DNA of 64,000 nucleotides from Caprimulgus europaeus (taxonomy: Eukaryota; Chordata; Aves; Caprimulgiformes; Caprimulgidae). Position numbers and translations under genes: made by a program. Below, in pieces: positions 49,854-61,204 of the stretch (its first letter is position 1; each line of letters opens with the position of its first letter). The stretch is taken from assembly GCA_907165065.1 (NCBI GenBank), contig OU015532.1, forward strand, positions 37,676,339 to 37,740,338, read 5' to 3'. The notes below the pieces were generated by a model. It had not been told where the DNA came from, did not search any database, and was given only the letters and a program-made list of their open reading frames with translations.

Positions 49854-50829
49854 ACCCCTGTTGTATTGGTGGGTGATACTGGGTAATATTTCTAATTCTG
49901 TAATGCAGGCAGGGGAAACTTAGAGGTCTAAGGTGTGAGTGAGGGCCTTGAGTTATATCCTGTACCTGAGCTGGGTAACCCGCTCTGCAAGGCACAGTGG
50001 AGACCATCTCTCCTGATCAGAGCAGTGAGGAGCAATGTTTCTGGGGCAGCAGAAATACGCCACCTCAGTAAGGCTCCTAACAACCACAAGCGTCTCTAAG
50101 TCCCTTGGGAACTTTGTCCCTGTCTTGCTATTGCTTCTTTAATGTCTCCATACAGTGCTATGGGTTTGGGGCAGAATTGGTTCTTCAGAATGGCTCTGTA
50201 CTGTAAGCAGAAATGGGCTCTTTGAAGTTACTTGAGGGGATAAAATGTCCAAAATAGACTGAAAACCCTGATGATGCAAAGGAAATACCTTTTCTGCTGA
50301 GAAGGGCGAGTGGAAAATCCTCACCTGTTTGGTAGGGCCACTCAGGCTCCCCGTAGGCTGTGCTTCCAGAGGAACTATTTCCAGTTCTCCTGCCAGTGCA
50401 GTACCTCCAGCATTACCAGAGCACGCATGAAAAACAACTGTGTGGGACAACCTTCGATACCATTTAGAGGGCAGCTCATCTATCTGTCTTCCAGACAGAC
50501 ACCAACTCTGGCAAGGAGAAAGGTATTTACACTGTGCTTTCATAAGTGTTGACCTAAAAGTACTTGTCACTGCACATTTAAAAAAAAACATATTAGTTTA
50601 AAAAAATCTCTTTTAGCTTTTAATTAAATTGATTTGATGCATTTCTGAGTGTGAAGGTGATTGGCATTATTCTCCTTGGTGTGCTGAACTAGCTTACGTG
50701 AACTTGGAGGAGCTTCTTTGGTGTTCCCCATGGATGAGGAAGGTACATGAAGAACATGGGGTGCAAGGACTTTTGTCTTTAGTATGTGCTCCTAGTGTAG
50801 GGCAGGTGTGGAACTATTAAAATGTATTT

Positions 50830-50847
50830 CAAACATTTAAATGTTTG
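50830..50847. repeat. Perfect 18-bp palindrome
   Basis: CAAACATTTAAATGTTTG is its own reverse complement. Symmetry continues imperfectly outwards (ATGTATTT on the left, GAAATGTA on the right). It is AT-rich and possibly a chance occurrence. Confidence 0.8.
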
Positions 50848-52249
50848 TTGAAATGTAGAATCTTAATATTGTCTTTCTTACCTTGTCACTTCAGCTACTT
50901 ACTGGGAAAGAAGAAGGGGTGTTTTTTTAGTATTTCTCTTTACACATATGGTGTTGTTTGCATCAGTTACAGAAAGTGGAGGTGTTAAAATCACTGTATC
51001 ATCCAGGCAGCCTCCCTACAGATGCTGCCTGACTCCTCTAGTAATGGCCCACATTATCTCTTGGGGCATCTTGCTTGGTTAGGGAGGTACAGAAACCATC
51101 CAATAGCTCTTCCTCCCCTCCATCCTGTTAAATAGGTTGACTATGTAATATGCAGGATGCACAACAGTGTGGTTTAGTCTGTATTGAGCCAAATTGAATG
51201 TTCAGTAAACCAGAAGTAATGATTATCTAAGGATGCTGGGATTCTTGAGTAGGATTCAACATCAGTGGGCTGGATCTGGCTGCTCCTTGCTGTAGAAGAA
51301 GCTCTGCCACATCCCCTCCTTTGAAGTTGTGTGATTTAGGAGGAGAGGACTGCTGTTAGAGAGGCCTGTCTGCTCCTCCAGAGCTCATTTAACAGACTGC
51401 CTCCCATTTAGACAAGGGAGATGCTGTTTATGGATTTTTTTTTCCTATTATATTAAATGACCTGGTTGTATGTCATGGCCTAATGGTATTACCACAGAAA
51501 GCAGCAGAGAGAGGATGATTTTCCTTGAATGTTTTATTTGCTGCGTGGGAAAGGGGCTGCTCCCATCTGATTCAGCTGCTAGGCAGCCAGATTTCTTTCT
51601 GCTGGTCAATAAACAGAAAGTGCTGTTTTATGCACCAGAAACTGGCGTACTGGCTGCTATAGTTATGACTTAGTTTCTAATGTCAGATTAGTTAGGACTT
51701 AGATATTGCACCAAGCCAAGGATCTATCTAAAGATGTACAGGCTGAAAGTGAAACCCTATTTCTATGTTAAACAGATTTGTAGCAGCATCTGTTCTGCCC
51801 AGTGATTTTTACAGGGGGAAACAGTCCAGAGACAATAAGATTGAGACACTTCAACTGGTACTTTTGGTAATAAACATTTTTGGGTTGTCATGTCTGGTGC
51901 ACTTGACTCTTCAGAAATGTGGTAAGTGCTTGAGCATCTTCTTTTACACATTAAGAGTCTGAGAGAGTCTCAGAAAGGTTAAAGTCTTGATTTACACCGA
52001 TTGCTCAGGCTCCATTGACTTTCTCTTTGAATGACTTTCCCACCAGACATTTGACTGACATCCCTTTCCCTGGAGCTTCAGTGCATATGCAAATAGTCAG
52101 GGCTCGTTTGCAGGAGGAGAGGTGGATTAAGGAAAAGCGAGGTGAATTTACCTGTGTTGGGTTTGCTTGTGGGAGGGAGGAAGCTGGGTTTTTTCCACCC
52201 CTCGCCTCTGCAAATCACATATTCGTGAATTTTAATTAAAAACCCCTGT

Positions 52250-52475
52250 ATTCATCACACAATCTTCACTCACATAAATGAAAAAAACTTCCCCACTCCA
52301 AAAAATAAACATCATCACAGTACCAAACACAAAACAGACGGTTTACACATAATCCACCCTCGTCCCTTCACCACGATTACATTTCATCTCAAAATCCCCA
52401 TAATCATTTTATTAGTTCAGTTCATGTTTTGCCCATTACCTCTCCCAATTAATATCCTTATCTCCAAATCCTCGT
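52250..52475 (-). mobile_element. Retroviral leader region, truncated
   Basis: Immediately downstream (in the element's sense) of the primer binding site, about 225 bp with very skewed composition: only about 13 G on the plus strand. It fits an untranslated retroviral leader before gag. No gag, pol or env frame follows, so the provirus is truncated here. The left boundary is approximate. Confidence 0.5.
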
Positions 52476-52493
52476 GCCCCACGTTGGGCGCCA
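52476..52493 (-). other. Retroviral primer binding site, tRNA-Lys(1,2) type
   Basis: The minus strand reads an 18-nt primer binding site that begins TGGCGCCCAACG. I recognise it as complementary to the 3' end of tRNA-Lys1,2, the primer used by several betaretrovirus-like elements. It is separated from the LTR end by about 7 nt. This fixes the element's orientation (minus) and identifies the flanking repeat as a 5' LTR. It is not a tRNA gene. Confidence 0.88.
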
Positions 52494-52500
52494 AAAACGG

Positions 52501-53315
52501 TGGTGGTTTGACCCACAGTGGGACCATGTGGTCCTGCACTCACTCCCCCAACCCAGTGAGATGGGATGGGAGACACAACAAAGGGGACATGGGATTAGGA
52601 ATGAAGGACAGGGACGGCTCACTCACCAGTTATGGTCACGGGCAAAACAGACTCAACTTGGGGAAGAAAAATCAATTTAATTAGTTGCAAATCATCTGAG
52701 TAGACAAAACAACCACATCCTACAACACCTTCCCCCACCCCTCCCTTCTCCCTGGATTCAAACCACTTTGCTCCCAATGTCTCTGCCTTCCCCTCTGGAG
52801 CAGCACAAGTGACAGGGACAGGGAATGGGGGTTCAGTCAGGTCACCTCTGCTGCTCTTCCCGGCATGGAAGTCCAGGAACAAGATGTTCCAACATGAGCT
52901 TCCTATGGAATCACTGACCTCTTCGGGCTCAGCTCCCAGCTCCAGCACAGGGACATCCACAGGCTGCATGAGACTTTCCCCCCACTCTGGGGGCTCGCTC
53001 CCTGCTCTGGCTCAGGGTCCCAATTCCAGTCACACTTGCCTCAGGCTCAACTTCTCTGCTTCAGCGTGGAGTCCTTCATGGCCTGCACATGGGTCTCTGC
53101 TCTGCTGTTGAATCTCCATGGGCTGCAGGGGACTTCCTTTTCCTTCTACTCCAGCAGGTGAGTGGGGATGTGGATCTTTTTGTCTTTCCTCCTCTTTCCT
53201 CTGGCAACGAACCTCTCTCTCTCTGTCTGTCCGTCCTTTGTTTAACCCGATGGTTGTCTTTTGTTTGTCAGCGGCCTCTCCTCCAGGTTCTCTCCACCTT
53301 CTTCTTTCCAGGACA
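52501..53315 (-). mobile_element. Endogenous retrovirus 5' LTR (ERVK/beta-like), minus strand
   Basis: The LTR lies next to the primer binding site. On the minus strand it would start TGTCCTGG at 53315 and end ...GGTCAAACCACCA at 52501, matching the TGTCCTGG...AAACCAC ends I know from abundant bird LTRs. A possible polyadenylation signal, ATTAAA on the minus strand, is at 52676-52681. At about 815 bp the length is plausible. The right border rests on the TGTCCTGG match and is less certain; similar CT-rich sequence continues to about 53420. No 3' LTR is seen, so target duplication cannot be checked. The plus-strand open frames at 52809-53532 are shadows. Confidence 0.7.
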
Positions 53316-55711
53316 GTCCTTCCCCTCACAAATACGGATTTGCAGAGGCGTTTCTCTAGTGCTCGTTGGCCCATCCATTATGCAACTGAATTCTATCCTT
53401 GAACGGGGTTCCTGGTTTAGACAAAATCCCTTGGCTGAGATGCATGCCATGTGCACAGGGCTCTTAATTAGCAGCATTTATCATAAACACAGGCATCCTT
53501 CTCTTGTTAATATGGCAGGGGATGGAGATTAATTACATCAGCAGAAATGTGTCTGTTGTTGTTTACTCTTCCCATGAAATGTGGCAGTCCTTGGTGTCTG
53601 CAGACAGAGATGAGGTTCCGTGTGATATTGCTGTGCTGCCACTATTCCACTTGTAATTATTTAATGAATTACTGACTTTGGAGTTGAGGTAGCTCCACAA
53701 GGCCCGCTATCTGCTGATCAGGAGATGCTTAAAACTTGCATATTAAAAAATTTTTAGATCTGCAGTGATAAAGGGGGAAAACCATGGCATGTTTAAATTT
53801 TTAATAGCAACTCTCTCCTTAAATATCAGTGTTCTCCCCTCCCACACTGCCACTAGCAAAGGAAGGGATAGAGTGCAAGGACGTAATTTACTATGATGAT
53901 TTCAAAATTAACAGCTTAGTTTGGGGCACAACTAGATCTTTCACCCTTCTCCTCACCCCTCTGTCCTCCCTCAGCTGGCCAAGGGATGACATTTGGAAAG
54001 TGTCCGGAGAAAGTCCATTGGCTGTGCAGAGCTCGCAAAGAACTGGAGATTAAAATTGTTTATTGGGATCTTCTATGTGCAACCTAGCTTCCAGCACCAA
54101 GGATTAATTGCTTACATTTTGGTATTGAAAGGTCTATGTCTTTCACAGACAACAACGCAAGAACATCTGCTGGCTCCAGCAGGGCTCCCTTCTGAGGCTA
54201 GAGGGAATAATTAGACCACTGGAGAGTGGTATTGGTGGGTTTTTTTGGCCAATAATCCCCATCTGTGTCCTCAGGGAAATTTTCTTTCAGCTGGTTTGTG
54301 TCCTTTCTTCCTCTCCCAATGGATATCATGGTATAAGCAGATTGCTAAGGAGAACTATTTCCTTCTCCTGCCTGAAAAGGAAGTGAAGGTATAGAACCTG
54401 TCTCACAGGGACAAGTTTTGAGCCCTCTTTTAACTTGGCAAAGACTTTGCTCTCACCCCAGGAGCCTTGAGGAGCAATCCTAGGGTGGCAGGCAGAGACA
54501 GGAAGGGAAGCCCATGTAGATGGCCTGCAAAGAGCGGACAGAGTGTGTTTTGAGGAGATCAGTGTTGTAGGAGTTGGGCTCGCCCATAGTGTACTGGGCC
54601 AATTCCTGCTGTGGCTCTCACAGTATGTAAAAGTTGTGATTTTCACAACTGCTTCTGTCCTCATAAGTGCAAAAGCTAGGTGATCAGTGGTATTACTAGA
54701 GAGGACATAAGTGTTTGTCCATGTATTTAATTAAGACTTGCTCTTCAGTGAGTGCTTTATTGTAGATGCTCTCTGCACACTTCTTGTGCTTTTCTTTTGC
54801 GATTAAAGTGTTAAGCAATCGTTATCCCCATGACTGCTGTGCTCTCATGTCATGAGTTAGGGATGAAAGTGCTTCTTCTGACAAATATGACCGGATGGAA
54901 GGTCTTGCTTGGGAGATTTATTTATATGAGTATGAGATTTTTTTCAAGTTCAAGTGGACATTAAGTTGTAATTTAAAGAAATATCTCAAAATGAAGGAGG
55001 GTAGAACAAGCATTTCTGCTTGTCCTTGTTCTCAAGTGTGCAGTGCCTATTAGCCTCAGAAGAGGAACAGACTGTTGTGGAGTTGTTAAAATGCTTGAAG
55101 AGTCACTGACCTGTGGGCTGTGGTGCCTTCTCTGTCTAGAAAAAAAGCCCCCAGAATATTTTCTGTGCAGTTTTTTAAATGTCTAGCTTGCGGTTTGGGG
55201 GCCCAGACTTGAATGATTTTAAGATCTGTTGCGTGTCTGAGGACAAGAGTTACAGACCCTTAGAACAGATAAAAATTGAGTTGAACTAGATAAGAATTTA
55301 CTGGCAATCCATAGCTTATTGGGTTCCTTCGTGTTAAATCTCATGTACAGCACTGAGGATTAATTGATTAAACTCTTCTCTAGAGAAGTTTATTCTTAAA
55401 GACGTGAGTAATGTAAAATTGCCTTACTGACCCAAAAAAGCATAAAAATAGGAGTTTAAAGTGGCTGTTGCTAGGCAGAGAGTACTGTTACCTGCTATTA
55501 ATTATAGGACAATATTTTCCTTTTAAAAAAAGTTAATAAAAATCTTTTGTATACTTCTGGTGAATGGAAGGAGTTAGTTAAAATAAACACTTTTGAGATT
55601 TGCAAAGTCTTTCAGATGAAGGACTTAGGTAGACCTGGAAGTAGGTGTTTTATGAAGCTGTTTCCTGCTTTGCAGTTCTCCCTGTGAGCTGAGATGGAAA
55701 GGAGGTGTTAA

Positions 55712-56356
55712 TCACTTCTGAAGGGCTCTGCCAGACATTGCTGCAGTCTTGTTAATGTCATTGATTGTGTCCTCCAAAAGATCTTGCTGGGGCCATGCAG
55801 CTGGAAGAAGGGATGGACAGCTGTGGTAGCTTGCTGAAGGAAGCAAGAATATTTGATTTAAGAGCCTGCAGGCAGTTATTAGCTCTGTTAAGCTGCTAAT
55901 CTTGTATTTTGCTCTGCAGGTTACCATGAACAACCATGCTGTTCCTCCAGATTTTGGCAGCTTGGACAAAGTGGGGGACTTTGTCCAAAGTGACCTTCCA
56001 AGTACTTTAGGGACAGTGCTTGGAAGGTCAAGAAACATAGGAGAAACTAGTCTTACCAAGATGTCCCACCATGTATCTGCAAATGATGCTTGTATTTCCT
56101 TGTCCCTGGGTACTGCCTCCCTTTGGGGCTGTGAAAGAGGAGGGGGCTGAGCCAGTACAGCCCCATACCAGCAGGAGATGGAGGCTCTGCTAGGACATGA
56201 GAGGCCTGGGGGCAGAGGGGTCATCTTCCAATAACTGGACTGAGAAGTCTCTGAGGGATGTGAGGTGTATTTGGAAGGCATGTACAGGGAAATAGGGGGA
56301 ATGAAAGCCAAGTTGGTCTCCACTGGATGCTGGCTGTGATCCCTGAGAAAAAGCAT
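55712..56356 (-). other. Unassigned 214-codon open frame on the antisense strand
   Basis: This is one of the longest open frames outside the CR1 copies and CpG island that starts with ATG. I recognise no domain, signal peptide or membrane segment. The protein is rich in Ser, Pro and Leu, and a double hairpin (55962-56030) falls inside it. A plus-strand frame (55902-56150) overlaps it. It is most likely chance or a decayed mobile-element frame. It is listed because of its length, not as a gene call. Confidence 0.2.
55962..56030. repeat. Two adjacent perfect hairpins
   Basis: Hairpin 1: arms 55962-55972 and 55978-55988 (TTGGACAAAGT and its complement) around a GGGGG loop. Hairpin 2: arms 55991-56002 and 56019-56030 (TGACCTTCCAAG and its complement) around a 16-nt loop. 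Only two bases separate them. The arrangement could be a folded RNA, a terminal structure of a transposon or chance. No known RNA family is recognised. Confidence 0.85.
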
Positions 56357-59300
56357 TTTTGCTCTGTTGTGACTGATGTTTGGTTAAAGTTAAAGCACTT
56401 GGGTGGAGGTGAGGACACCATTCTGGGAATGTTTTGCTTCAGATAGGTTGACTGCAAAGAGAATTCTTGTTGTTAGCCTGGTACTAACCAAGGGCTATGA
56501 GAGGGACGGTGACACTGTCACTTGCCTGGTAACATGGAAGCGTGCAGTGAAGGCTGACATTAAATCACTATCAACTAAAAGAAGTTAACGAAGTTCCTTT
56601 CCCTCTTGGTTTAAAACTTATGCTTCACACAGGTTAACGTGGTGCTCTGGAAGAGGTCGAAGGGGTGAGTGTGTGTAGGAAAACAGAGGATGGGGATAGG
56701 TGTTCTGTATGTACTTTTCCCACTTGCTGCTTCCCTCCAAAGTTTATCAGTCATTTGGGAATTGGTTCTGGTCTATCACTCTTTATGTTATAATAGGAAA
56801 AGTCTGTTAAAGGCCTGCCTAGTGTGTGATGAAGTACTTGTATGAGCTTTCATCTGTTAAGATGTTATCAGGTGAAAGACGGGGTGATGGTTGCTGCACC
56901 CCAGCTCCAGTTCAGCGCTGACTGGAGGAACTGGGTGGAAAGGTGCCATTTGGACTAGCAGCCCTCAGTTCAGCTCCAAGGACCACACCTGCTGGAAATA
57001 CCCTTGCAGTTTGAGGCACTGGCCTAAATGCTGGCTCCGTCACCCAGAGAGTGAATATTAACCTAGAAGAGTCTCACAGCCTCTGACTCAGTGCATCTCA
57101 GTGACATGGAATGGGGAGAGCTTGCAGCAAGCCAGACAGAATGGATACAGAAAGTTAATTTGGAGGGGAAGTATGTTGCAGTGTGGCAAGATAGGACCAG
57201 CTTTTCTTCCTTGTGCTTTTTTCTCTGTGCTCTAGACTGCAGAGAACAGCAGCTATTTACACATCACTGTAGAGTTTCCTCACATTCACATGGGGAAAGA
57301 AAGAGACAATAATTTTTAGGAAACCTGAGGTGTGGCTATGTGGACCATTCCTGAACGGAGTTGTCTGGGAGATGTGTACGTGTTACTTGCGTGGGTGGAT
57401 GCTGACAGCCTCGAGGTTCGTGTTGCAGCCCAGCTATGAGCGCACGCTGCAATGATATTTGAATTGTGATAACTTCTGGAGACTTTTTTTTCAGTAGAGA
57501 GGATCTTCATAATCTTTGTACTTATTTTCCTGATTTATTTTAAGTAGTAATTCAGACCTAGTGTTTCTCTTACTGCTCCGATTGGTACCAATGAAACAGT
57601 GACAAGCCATTTGAGCTCCTGAGCAAAAACCATTGGAGGTCAGAGGGACGCCTCCCTGTATCTGCCAAAGGAACTGACATACCTACCGTGTAACAGACCA
57701 AGCCTGATCAGTTTGGCTGGTGCAATTCTGGCCCCACCAAGCAGAGGGCCATCTTGGACACCTCTAGTTTAAAAGCCCCTGCAGAAAGGGCTGGTGGCAA
57801 GTGGCTCCAGGACCCAACTGCCTGCCTTCCTCTTGGGTCTCTCTTGTCTGAGGCATCCCTAAACAGGACCTGGGGCATCCAAGAGCTGGGGACAAGCCAG
57901 GTTACAGTCCTCTCCCGTGTGAGGGTGGCATTGCCCAAGATGGGATGACTTGTGTGTGCATCACATGATGATGTCACCAGGGCAGCAGTGATTTGCAGCA
58001 GGTAGGGCCCTCTTTAGCTGGAGGTGATCTCTGAGCCTTGCAGCAGAAACTAGTGAAGCACTTTCAACTCCATTGATTAAAACCACAATAAAGGAGCATT
58101 CACTTGTGATGGCTAAGTGAAGTTGTAGTACCTCAACCCATGAGATTTTGTTAGACATCTCAGTGTTCCCAAGTTAGTGAGCCTCCTTGAGACAGGTATC
58201 TCTTTTCTCTTGACACCTATCGTCAGGTCTCAGGCCTCGCACAGTAGGATTTGAACTGTGTGGCACTGGTTAATGCAGAGATATAAATTGCTATTGCATT
58301 ACCTTCACCACAGTGCATGGTCTGTGTCATTTGTCTCCTTCCAAGGCAACCGTTTTTGAAGCAGTCCAGCACATGCTACAATTCCACTTTCAGTGAGGAA
58401 GATCATTTACTTTAAAGTGTTTTCTTCCATCAGTGGATTTTTGAAACATACCTTTTTACTTTCCTTTGACAAATTTATTTGTTCTGTTTTTCCACATGGC
58501 TGACAGATAGAGATCAACCCCAGGCTTTAGCATCACAGTGCAAGCCTCTACTGCCTGCATTTAATGACAGATTATTCATTTTCAGGAACGGTACCAGGCA
58601 GTTATCCTCTGTGAACTGGCATGCAGAAGTGGGTAGTGTAGAAATTATCCCATTTTATGATTGGATGTACCTTACAAAGATTTGATGCTATGAGATGGTT
58701 TTCTATTGTTTAACCTAACTGCTAGTTTCCAATGGTGTGTGCTGCTAAGCTCTTACTGTACTCCATTTGGTTGGGGCATTGGTTGCTAAAGGGTCGGCTT
58801 TCCCAAACTGCCCCCAGGTACGAAGTGCTTGGCTCTTTTAAGCTTCTTGCAGAAAGGTGCCTTTCTTTCTGCTTCTGGAAGGATTCTCCTTTGGATATCC
58901 TTAACTTTGAATGTGACCCTAGTTAGTTACACTTACATGGAGAGGGTAAATGTCTGGCAATCAGTTCATTTCATCTTTTGCAAAGCCTTCAGAGTAGCCC
59001 ATGAATGACATGCTGAAGACCAAGCTGTTGATGTGGCAGAAATATGATAGCTGTATTAAGGCTTCTGCAGATCATTATCAGACCCTGGAAGTAGACTCTA
59101 GGAAAGCATTCTAAAGTTGGCTTTACAGTATTTGTGCCGGGTTTTTTTTAAGTTGCTTTTTGTTGAGCTGTTTAGGGCAGAAACTGAAAGTGGATGCTCA
59201 GAGCAATCTGATGATTGCTCTAAGAAAAGTTAATCAGAAGGACTCCCTAGGGAGGCACAGTAGCAGGGTACTCATCAGTGTGGGTAGGTAGCAACACCGT

Positions 59301-60999
59301 GCTGGGTGCAGGCATCAGAAATGGCTGTGGTGAATGAAGTGGGCAGAGCCCTGCAGTTGCAGTGGGGTGTGAGGCAGGAGCTGATCATCTCCTCTCAGCA
59401 CCCTGCTCCCAGGTAGCAGGCCCTGCCACATCCACAGCATGCTGCAAGGATTAATTTCCTTCTCACATAACAAGGAACTGTCTCTGTTTGCACTGGATAA
59501 GAACCTAGCTTTGAAAAAAAACCACAAAAGCAACAAAACAAACTAAAAATTACTATGGTATTGCTATGGTAACAAACACCTAGAAATGCAGCCAGATCTC
59601 TGTATCAGCTGCTGGCTTGGGCTTTATAGCCTGTGCCCTGGTGGTTGCATATGCAATCAGAGACAGAAATTATGCTGTAAGGGGAAAACAGCAGCAGGTT
59701 TATGATACCTGTTCTCCAAATATGAGGCCAACTGCTCCCCCTGAGGCAGGCTAGGAGCGGTTGCAGGCTCTTGGGACACATCTGTCACTGCCTGTTCACT
59801 ACTCACCCAGGCAGTGGGAGAGATGAGGAGCCAAATGTACTTCACAGCACTGTTATGGCTGAGCAGAAATGGGTGATTACAGGATCGGTGTTGGAATATC
59901 CTGCATTTTGAGTTTAAGAACACCTTGGCCTCCTGTCAGGTTTTTGGGGGGGCTTTGGCGACTTGGAGAAGACTTACATTCATTTTGCATATAGTATATT
60001 GCTTGCAGCTTCCAGCAGTGTATTCAATGGCAGGCCTGAGAGAAGGCAAAGGGAGCTCAGCTTCTGCCCTGGCCTGGTGTTTAGCTGTGTGTGCAGTGGT
60101 TCTGGGTTTTGCTTTGTTTCCATTCTTGTTTACCATTTTCAATCTGTTATGAGCAGTGTTAAAAATAGTGAAGTAGGAGGGGAGGTGCCAGTAGCAGAGA
60201 ACTTTGAGTTTCTGGCTGAGATGGAGCAGGTTCTTCCAAAGCACCCCTAAAGCATGGAATGTCTTGATGAGTCAGCCACCTTATCCTCCACAAGCATCTC
60301 CTGAAAAACACAGCATGACTGGGCAATAGGGCAGGAGAAAAAAGGGAAGGAACTTCAACCATGGCAGGTACGGAGGTGTAAGGGACTCTGCTATAATCGT
60401 GGAGGCTGTTGTTAGAAAGACCTGTCCTGAGAAGGCCTGGCATTGATGAGAAGACCTCAAAATGCTGTCTCCTAAAAGAGGTCCTGTTTCCCTGTAGACC
60501 TCCCTGGGGGTTGATCTGAAAGGATCCCAGCACAGTGTGCATGTGAGAATGAAGCTGCCTCTCGACATGCAAAGGCTTCTGGCTTGCTGCTGCTCCGGCT
60601 CCCCTCGGGACTCAGTTGCAGGCTAATTATTCCTGAGTACCATTTCTGGCTTCAAATTAGTTGAAGCTACTGAGTGTGAGGTATCACTAGGGACTTGATC
60701 TGGATGCTTTTGGCATGCCATTTGTTTCTGTTCTACTTTGCATGTGCTGCAGGGAAGCAGGGGAAGAACTCCAGGGAGCTGAGTCTCCTGCATTAGGGCA
60801 CATGTTGGCATATAATTGTGTGCAGTCATGCCAACTAATGCTTGCAGTGGACATGCATGATGGAGCTAGCTTTGTGCTGACAACTGTAATTCAGGATTGT
60901 CTCCTGTGCTGAGTGCTTGACTCTACAACCTTCAATATGCCCTTTAATATTTGTTTGGGGAGGGAGGGGCAAGGGAGAGAACTGTATGAACTTATGTAT

Positions 61000-61204
61000 G
61001 TGAAACTTCTTTATGGTGAGGGTGCCAGAGCACTGGGACAGGCTGCCCAGGGAGGGTGTGGAGTCTCCTTCTCTGGAGACATTCAAGACCCGCCTGGACG
61101 CCTTCCTGTGTGATCTCATGCAGGTGTTCCTGCTCTGGCAGGGGGATGGACTGGATGATCTTTCGAGGTCCCTTCCAATCCCTGACATTCTGTGGTTCTG
61201 TGAT
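61000..61204 (+). mobile_element. CR1 LINE 3'-end fragment
   Basis: Plus-strand CR1 3' end: HWDRLPREGVESPSLETFKTRLDA-type coding remnant (frame 61013-61219), then GGATGATCTTTCGAGGTCCC and an ATTCTGTGGTTCTGTG octamer terminus. By eye it matches the EXD2-intron copy (4172-4324, opposite strand) with about 8 differences over roughly 145 bp. It is 5'-truncated and has no function. Confidence 0.92.

Noticed and set aside
52809..53532. Plus-strand open frames of 100 and 147 codons
   Set aside because: They lie inside or across the edge of the minus-strand retroviral LTR and have no recognisable product.
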